From Smithellaceae bacterium (GTDB taxonomy: Bacteria > Desulfobacterota > Syntrophia > Syntrophales > Smithellaceae): a DNA stretch of 64,000 bases. The notes below the pieces were generated by a model. It was not told where the DNA came from, searched no databases, and saw nothing but the letters and a program-made list of their open reading frames with translations. The stretch is from positions 1 to 64,000 of the forward strand of contig JAUYFM010000015.1 of the NCBI GenBank assembly GCA_030690945.1, written 5' to 3'. The translations under genes and the position numbers were made by a program. This document shows, in pieces, positions 58,639-64,000 of this stretch (position 1 is its first letter; every line of letters starts with the position of its first letter).

Positions 58639-59682
58639 CTACTTGCTCTTCCTTTGGGGAAACCTTTTCTGAAGCTCAGGAATAAGCTCTTTGCTAATAC
58701 TTTCCGAACCAATGTACTTTCGGGTATAGGTGCTCGAGAAACGTAATAAACACGTTGGCGTTTGATCAATTTCATAGCGTTTGATCAACGCCATCCATTC
58801 TTTATACAGGGGCGTAGGATCAATGATGGTTAATACAATTCCCTGATATTTCAGGAAGTCAGCCAGAGCATTTTCCTGATTAATTTTTTTCTGCTTGGCG
58901 AGAGAAAAAAGAATATTTCTCGTTTTCGTGATATTTTGATAGCCTTTATTCGCTGCGACGGCGTAAAGGAAATATTTTGCATAGAGTGTGGAGTCCTTGC
59001 CATGACCCGGATAATCCACAAAAGTAATTTTTACATCCCCTCTGGCCAGAAGCCTTTCCAACTCCGGCTCCAGGTTTTTCTCGACGGACTGGCAGGGCGG
59101 ACAAAAGTAATCCGTGAAGATAATGAGTTCCCAGGAACCATTGCCGTAAGAAGGGATAGTCGTATTGTCGGCGGCATAGGCCGGCGTTGCCGATCCGGAA
59201 AAGGAAAAGCTGACAAATATATAACCGATGATCATCATCGCCAACAGGGGCAGCCGTTGATTATCGGTGAAAGGAATTTTCGCGTCGCCGAAAAAATATA
59301 TCAATTTCTGATGCCACTTATTCGTCATGCCGGATCTTTCATAATTAATAAGATACATCAATATAACCATTATGCCAAAAGCCAGACAAAAAGGGCAGAA
59401 AACATTAATCGACACTTGAAAAGAAACAAGAAACACTTCAACACCGATACCTGATGCGACCAGCATGCGTAATAAATCAGCCTGCTTTAAAAATGCAAGT
59501 ATGATGATGGCCGTCATATATCCATAACCGACGTACTTCAGATCAATTCCGAAAATATCTCCCTTGAGAAAGGAACAGGACGTATCGCAAATGGCGTAGA
59601 AGGCCACAATACCAATGCCGATCACGGCTAGGACAATGGTGATAAGCAGGCGGTGTTGAACAAGTAAACGGTAAAATTGCAT
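58639..59682 (-). CDS. VKOR-DsbA fusion (vitamin K epoxide reductase-like plus thioredoxin domain)
   Basis: 347 residues that would make disulfides in the periplasm. The N-terminal part (about 1-160) is a four- to five-helix VKOR domain with a cysteine pair C32/C36, the FGIDLKYVGYGYM segment and the quinone-site CPFC (C96/C99). It is joined to a periplasmic thioredoxin/DsbA domain with CPPC (C194-C197). VKOR replaces DsbB, oxidising the thioredoxin domain with quinone. Start ATG 59682: a perfect promoter at 59717-59745 rules out the longer frame from 59781. The first gene of a three-gene unit. Confidence 0.88.
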   Translation of the reverse strand: MQFYRLLVQHRLLITIVLAVIGIGIVAFYAICDTSCSFLKGDIFGIDLKYVGYGYMTAIIILAFLKQADLLRMLVASGIGVEVFLVSFQVSINVFCPFCLAFGIMVILMYLINYERSGMTNKWHQKLIYFFGDAKIPFTDNQRLPLLAMMIIGYIFVSFSFSGSATPAYAADNTTIPSYGNGSWELIIFTDYFCPPCQSVEKNLEPELERLLARGDVKITFVDYPGHGKDSTLYAKYFLYAVAANKGYQNITKTRNILFSLAKQKKINQENALADFLKYQGIVLTIIDPTPLYKEWMALIKRYEIDQTPTCLLRFSSTYTRKYIGSESISKELIPELQKRFPQRKSK

Positions 59683-59716
59683 CTTTTTTATTTTTCCTGA
59701 TAAGCATTTTGCGGGG

Positions 59717-59745
59717 ATTATAAGTATTGAAAATGGCAATGTCAA
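59717..59745 (-). promoter_or_regulatory. Consensus sigma-70 promoter of the VKOR-DsbA operon
   Basis: Minus strand TTGACA (59740-59745), 17-base spacer, TATAAT (59717-59722): a 12/12 match. Leader of about 28 bases with AGGA before ATG 59682. Confidence 0.9.
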
Positions 59746-60088
59746 TATAATATTGAAGCTCTCCGGAGAATCTCCGATCATTAAGGAAGAATTATTTTAA
59801 ACAAGATGCGTTCGCTTACCCTTCAGCAAGTTGCGGGGAATGCGCTTACGCCCGGATTCAAAGAAAAAATAATAGTCTTGACAAGGATTACACGCTTATT
59901 CATAGTCCTTTCGGGAAGGGTCATTAAAGCAGATGATGAATTCTGGAAAGCGCTTGGAAATGGAATGGGAAAACCCATATAGGTCTGCACATTATTTCAA
60001 TCGCTGTGGAAGAAGATAGAACACAAATTGGTTTTGTGAGCCAGAGGGTAACAGTAAAAAACAACATTGATGCTCATCGGGATACAAT
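59746..60088. other. Gap between the VKOR-DsbA and addAB promoters
   Basis: This stretch has a short palindrome (CGGAG-AAT-CTCCG near 59764-59776), the addB promoter candidate at 59878-59906 and about 180 bases of addB leader. A 58-codon frame (59806-59982) has no SD and no recognisable protein. I see nothing else in it. Confidence 0.5.
59878..59906 (+). promoter_or_regulatory. Probable promoter of addB-addA
   Basis: TTGACA (59878-59883), 17-base spacer, CATAGT (59901-59906). It leaves a leader of about 175 bases. Confidence 0.5.
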
Positions 60089-62476
60089 ATGGCACAATAT
60101 TCGAAAAAGTTAATCGAGTTTCTGCGCAGTGACCATCCCGATCTTTCCGGTTGGACAATAATTTGTTCAAGCGACAGGGCCGTAGACCCTGTGCAGCATC
60201 TTATACACAGCGAGTTGGGCGGCATTCTTCCGAAAGTCGAAGGCCTTAATTCCTATGCAACTAAGAAGATCGGTGCGAGTTTAAATCTTCAGCCGCTGCT
60301 TGGTGATGAGCGGCTCCTTTACTTTACCCAGTTCATAGCAGAAAAACTTCCTGATGAGACGTATCCCGCGCGCCGTGCCTCAGCCCTTCTTCCTGTGATT
60401 GCTAAACTTTCAGAATATAACATCAGGAAGGATACTATTTCAGGTGCGGAACGGTTTACCGAGAATGAATGGAACCGGCTTGAAGAATACCTTGAAACTG
60501 CACAGGCTTTTCGCGCGTGGCTATCCAGAATAAATCTCTTCATGCCGGAACTTGAAACAGCACGTCTTGATGAAATCATGCCGGGCGAAAAGGAAATATT
60601 TATCGGACTTCCCGAGATAACGCCGGTGACCGGGCTGTTCTATAAAAAAATAAGAGGAGAACGGTTATTCATTGACAAGCCACTTTTTGGGGTTGAGCTG
60701 GCAGGGCCTGATAAGCTGCCGTTCGATTCGGCAAAAAATCTTGTTGGGTCATTCGGCGGCGGGGCTGAACCTTCAGAAGGCGCAGACATCGAATTGGTCA
60801 AACTTGCCGGGCTTCATGCCATCGTTGATCTTATCACGTTGGAGGTTTCAAATTTCCTTAAAGAACGGTCGGGGACTGATCAACTGATGATATATCTGCT
60901 TGATGAGTCACTCACAGCATTGCTCTGGAACAGATCGCTTCGCTTGTTCGGGAATGCCGTTAATCTTGCTGTCTGGCTGCCATTTTCGACAACATCGGCG
61001 GGAAGAAGGCTTCTGGCTGAAATAGAAAGAGCTGAGGATTCAGGTCTGATACCTGATTTTAAGAGATATGCCACAGCCTGTGCGGTGGAATTGTCAAAAA
61101 ATAGAGAAAATTATGTCCGTGAGGAGTGCGAGGCACTTGAGGCGGCCGTCTCTTTTTCCACTCTCCTCGACGATTGGAAAGTGAGGCTGGGGAATAATCT
61201 AACTGATGCTGCGAAAATGCTTCTCCAAACTAAAAAATTTCGTGTCACGGGTAGCAGGTCGGCACCGATACAGGTTGTCGGTTTCGGCCATGTTTCGGGA
61301 GAGAAATTCAGCCGGGGATTGATACTTCCTCTGGACAGCGGCATCCTGCCGACACAGCCTTTTGAAGGTCCTTTCATAAATCCGGTGCATGTCCCGCAGC
61401 TGCGAAAAAGTGTATTTGAATACGAAGACCTTATTTTCCGGCAGATTCTGGCACAGGGTGGCAAAATTAAAATAGCGGCTGTCGACGACAAAATTAGGGA
61501 AAGAACGCCGAGCTATTACATGAGCCTTATTTCGCAGGAGTTTGGAAAACCAATTACTGCCATAGCATTTAAAGAGTCGCTGTCGGAAAGGCAACGCAGT
61601 GAAAAACCTGTGATACTCATTGATGATAATCTGCGGAACAGGCTTAAAGAATTTACATATTCTTTTTCGAGCCTTCAAAAGATCCTGGCGTGTTCGTTTT
61701 TATTCTACCATCAATACATACTCAGGATTGAACCCCCATCATTTTTGGATGATGATGAAAAAATAAACAGGCAGATGGGAACTTTTATTCATAAATTCCT
61801 TCAACAGCTCTCAACTGACAGAAAGGATCTGCTGAATAACTGGGAGATGCTTTTTGATGAACTCTGGGAGAGCGATGATAACGCAGAAATAAGAGATATT
61901 GACGGGATAAATATCTACATGCTTAACGCAAAAATCTTACTAAAGGAAATATATGAAGACGAGCTGGAATCGGGCCGGAGAATAATATTTGCCGATAATG
62001 CCATATCGTGCGAGGAAAAATTCAGCGGCAAGATCGCCGGGTGCTATAAGATAACCGGACGGTCGGACAGGCTGGCAAAGATATCGGGGCGTACCGAGGT
62101 TGTCGATTTCAAGTATTCGAAAAAGCACGACAGGTTCAAAATCCCCGCAAGAAAAACTGTGCTGGAGCGTTTCAAGGAAAAAGATATTCTACACCCTGTG
62201 GCGCAGCTCATGATCTACCAGTACTTTAATAAAGACGTTGAAGGGGCCCGCTTTTATTTTCTTAAAGAATCATCAAAAGATCGGGACATGGTTCTTCCTC
62301 CAGAGCAGAGTGCTGAGGTGGATGAGCTTATGTCTGCCGTCAAGGAGCGCCTTGACGAAATAATCGGCGGAAGCGAGCTTGCGCCTGATCACGGCTCTCA
62401 GGAGTGCGAATTCTGCCTGTTTCAGTCATTGTGCGGAAGAGAAAGCTATTATAAGGCTTCACGGAGGGATAACTGA
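60089..62476 (+). CDS. addB: AddB-like nuclease subunit with iron-sulfur cluster
   Basis: 795 residues. The C-terminal PD-(D/E)XK nuclease is intact: GTFIHKFLQ, ITGRSDRLA (D near 660) and EVVDFKYSKK (E670-D673-K675). Four cysteines (about C535 and C773-x2-C776-x5-C782) reproduce the AddB 4Fe-4S spacing. The N-terminal helicase-like half lacks a Walker A motif (the segment is WTIICSSDRAVD), so this subunit cannot be an ATPase. Shorter than B. subtilis AddB (1166). It is coupled to the next gene (ATGA overlap) and together they would resect double-strand breaks for RecA. Confidence 0.85.
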   Translation: MAQYSKKLIEFLRSDHPDLSGWTIICSSDRAVDPVQHLIHSELGGILPKVEGLNSYATKKIGASLNLQPLLGDERLLYFTQFIAEKLPDETYPARRASALLPVIAKLSEYNIRKDTISGAERFTENEWNRLEEYLETAQAFRAWLSRINLFMPELETARLDEIMPGEKEIFIGLPEITPVTGLFYKKIRGERLFIDKPLFGVELAGPDKLPFDSAKNLVGSFGGGAEPSEGADIELVKLAGLHAIVDLITLEVSNFLKERSGTDQLMIYLLDESLTALLWNRSLRLFGNAVNLAVWLPFSTTSAGRRLLAEIERAEDSGLIPDFKRYATACAVELSKNRENYVREECEALEAAVSFSTLLDDWKVRLGNNLTDAAKMLLQTKKFRVTGSRSAPIQVVGFGHVSGEKFSRGLILPLDSGILPTQPFEGPFINPVHVPQLRKSVFEYEDLIFRQILAQGGKIKIAAVDDKIRERTPSYYMSLISQEFGKPITAIAFKESLSERQRSEKPVILIDDNLRNRLKEFTYSFSSLQKILACSFLFYHQYILRIEPPSFLDDDEKINRQMGTFIHKFLQQLSTDRKDLLNNWEMLFDELWESDDNAEIRDIDGINIYMLNAKILLKEIYEDELESGRRIIFADNAISCEEKFSGKIAGCYKITGRSDRLAKISGRTEVVDFKYSKKHDRFKIPARKTVLERFKEKDILHPVAQLMIYQYFNKDVEGARFYFLKESSKDRDMVLPPEQSAEVDELMSAVKERLDEIIGGSELAPDHGSQECEFCLFQSLCGRESYYKASRRDN

Positions 62477-64000
62477 TGCAAAGCATCCTTCTGAAAGCGT
62501 CGGCAGGTTCGGGGAAAACAACAAGGCTCACCGATGAGGTGTTTGACAGGATATCCGCTGGCGGGAAATTCATCTCCGCGCTCACATTTACACGTGCCGC
62601 CACTGCCGAAATGCGCTCCCGCATCATGGGAAAGATAGCGTCAAATAAAGAGATGCCCCTGCTCGCCAGGCTGACACTTATCATGGAGGCGGGGCGGGTC
62701 GGGTACTCGACGATAGACTCATTCTTTTACAGGCTATTTGCTGCATCCGGCTATGCACCAAAAATGGCTAACGAGAAGGCACAGATAGAACTGGCAGGCG
62801 AAATTGAAAGCCTTTTTCGCGACAGCGTGATGCGAAGCGGCAAGGGAAACAAGCTGATCATCGCCGCCAGAATATTGAAAACAGATATTGGTGCGCTCTG
62901 GAGCCCCCTTGCGGAGGAACAAACTCTCGAGCGCTGCCTGATGGATATGGGCAGGCTTGAAGATCTTGACGATCTTATGAAAGAGAACGGCATATTATCC
63001 AATGAGCTTGAATCGCTGAGCAAAAAGGCAAACAGTCTATCAGCGCTGGTTTCGGCTCGTGTTAATAGTTGGGTTATAAATGCGTTGACAGATTATGACA
63101 GTTTTATTTCCAAAGTAGTTGCCGCCCACTCCGATCTGGAGACTTACACGAGCCTTGGCAAAAAGATAATGTGGGATCAGAGTCCCTACTCAGATCTCAC
63201 CAGGATTTTCAAGGATTACAGAAAGACTGCCGAGAAGCTGTCGATTAACAAGGCTCTCCTCAGGGAGCTTGCCGTTGCCTTTCTTTGCGACCTCTATCTT
63301 GATGCGGCGGATAAAGTTAAAAAGGAAAAAGGAGTGATATTTTTCTCCGATGTGCGGAAATCCCTTCTTGCTCTTGATGGAACGGCATCGAGTGAAAGAC
63401 CGAAGCTCATGAGCAACTACTTTTCCCTCGGCCTTGACAGAACCGAACATCTTCTGGTTGACGAATTCCAGGACACATCAATGGGCGATATTGCGATACT
63501 GCTGCCCCTCATTGACGAGATTTTATCCGGTCCTGGCGAGCGGGGCGAAAGATCGTTCTTTGCCGTGGGTGATTGGAAACAGATGATATACGGATGGCGC
63601 GGCGCCAACCGCGAGGCGCTGGAGACGGCCATTGGGAGCTATGTAGAAAACGGCGTAATTGCTGAAAACTCACTTGAAAACAACTTCAGAAGCACGCCGC
63701 TTCTGATATCTTTCTTTAATAAGCTCGTGGAAAATCTTTTTACCGGGAAAGAGAGAACAGAAACACAGAAACCACCGGGAAAAACTGACGGGTTTGAAGG
63801 TGTGACAGAGGTGAATCTCGTCAAGCTTGAAAAAGACGGCATGTCGGAAGCCCCTTTCTATACCGCAATAATTGATGTCCTGAAGGAGAAAAAATCGGAG
63901 TACGGCTGTGAGTGGGGAGACATGGCCGTGCTTGCGGCTACCAACAACCATGTCCAGAAAATAACATCTGAGCTTTTCAAGGAAGAAATCGGTTTTTCGG
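62476..64000 (+). CDS. addA: AddA-like UvrD-family helicase subunit, 3' truncated by window
   Basis: Open to the right edge (508 codons seen). Motifs: ASAGSGKTT (8-16), TFTRAATAEM, YSTIDSFFYRL, LLVDEFQDTS, FFAVGDWKQMIYGWRGAN, ENNFRSTP. The order follows the UvrD/AddA/RecB helicase family, with the family's large insertion (about 100-270). The ATG overlaps the addB stop. The C-terminal nuclease expected in AddA lies beyond 64000, so the name rests on the AddB partner. Confidence 0.85.
   Translation, partial: MQSILLKASAGSGKTTRLTDEVFDRISAGGKFISALTFTRAATAEMRSRIMGKIASNKEMPLLARLTLIMEAGRVGYSTIDSFFYRLFAASGYAPKMANEKAQIELAGEIESLFRDSVMRSGKGNKLIIAARILKTDIGALWSPLAEEQTLERCLMDMGRLEDLDDLMKENGILSNELESLSKKANSLSALVSARVNSWVINALTDYDSFISKVVAAHSDLETYTSLGKKIMWDQSPYSDLTRIFKDYRKTAEKLSINKALLRELAVAFLCDLYLDAADKVKKEKGVIFFSDVRKSLLALDGTASSERPKLMSNYFSLGLDRTEHLLVDEFQDTSMGDIAILLPLIDEILSGPGERGERSFFAVGDWKQMIYGWRGANREALETAIGSYVENGVIAENSLENNFRSTPLLISFFNKLVENLFTGKERTETQKPPGKTDGFEGVTEVNLVKLEKDGMSEAPFYTAIIDVLKEKKSEYGCEWGDMAVLAATNNHVQKITSELFKEEIGFS

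Noticed and set aside
59683-59781. Longer VKOR-DsbA frame
   Set aside because: A 12/12 sigma-70 promoter occupies 59717-59745 within it.
59806-59982. 58-codon reading frame on the plus strand
   Set aside because: No SD, no recognisable protein and it contains the addB promoter candidate; chance frame is likely.

Overview
The window is dense chromosomal DNA from a Gram-negative bacterium, most likely an anaerobic deltaproteobacterium (Desulfobacterota, Syntrophales/Syntrophus-like). This is inferred from gene content and not from a marker tree. It has outer-membrane biogenesis genes (lptF, lptG, a complete lipid A aminoarabinose pathway), a sigma-54 PilS/PilR-type two-component pair, an EF-G of the mitochondrial/spirochaete/planctomycete/deltaproteobacterial kind beside a divergent EF-G paralogue, and many sigma-70 promoters close to consensus. 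I found no tRNA, rRNA, CRISPR array, insertion sequence or prophage.

Layout. 1-457: end of a membrane protein gene and an AtpZ-like two-helix protein. 541-1904: panC-panD behind a structured leader that ends in a terminator-like hairpin holding the panC ribosome-binding site. 2061-3485: ahcY. 3546-5793 (minus): lptF-lptG. 5979-15881: a nine-gene operon, with overlapping or nearly abutting genes, for lipid A/LPS modification (family 9 glycosyltransferase, GT-C transferase, PAP2 phosphatase, ArnT, ArnB, ArnC, ArnA formyltransferase, ArnA dehydrogenase, ArnD). ArnA is split into two genes here. 16050-20860: M23 peptidase, secA, argJ. 21042-28409: rpsB-tsf-pyrH-frr, then uppS-cdsA-dxr-rseP-tsaB, a classical translation/isoprenoid/envelope block. 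28489-32084: glutaminyl cyclase, adk, UvrD-family helicase. 32103-37708 (minus): hisS-aspS and comEC. 37818-40845: PilS/PilR-like pair. 40877-43448 (minus): small protein, ligA, acylphosphatase, facing a phosphodiesterase gene across back-to-back promoters that appear to make leaderless mRNAs. 44092-44942: HIT hydrolase and LapA-domain protein. 44934-47509 (minus): EF-G paralogue then mogA. 47687-51573 (minus): transglutaminase-ABC ATPase-ABC permease operon. 51620-54858: divergent promoters, a short RNA or attenuator, the main EF-G, and a RecA-fold ATPase. 55076-57157: DUF255 thioredoxin protein. 57266-59682 (minus): VKOR-DsbA fusion, methyltransferase, six-cysteine secreted DUF2845 protein. 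60089-64000: addB and the 5' part of addA, which runs off the window.

How the genes work together. The arn operon would build UDP-L-Ara4N, pass it to undecaprenyl phosphate and attach it to lipid A; the LptF/LptG transporter genes lie directly upstream and are divergently transcribed. The VKOR-DsbA fusion could oxidise the cysteine-rich secreted protein encoded two genes downstream. The two EF-G-type genes, one with a normal G domain and one whose catalytic histidine is replaced, suggest divided translation functions. The least explained items are the panC and EF-G leaders, the leaderless divergent promoter pair, a cloverleaf-like inverted repeat at 57154-57256, and the transglutaminase/ABC module.
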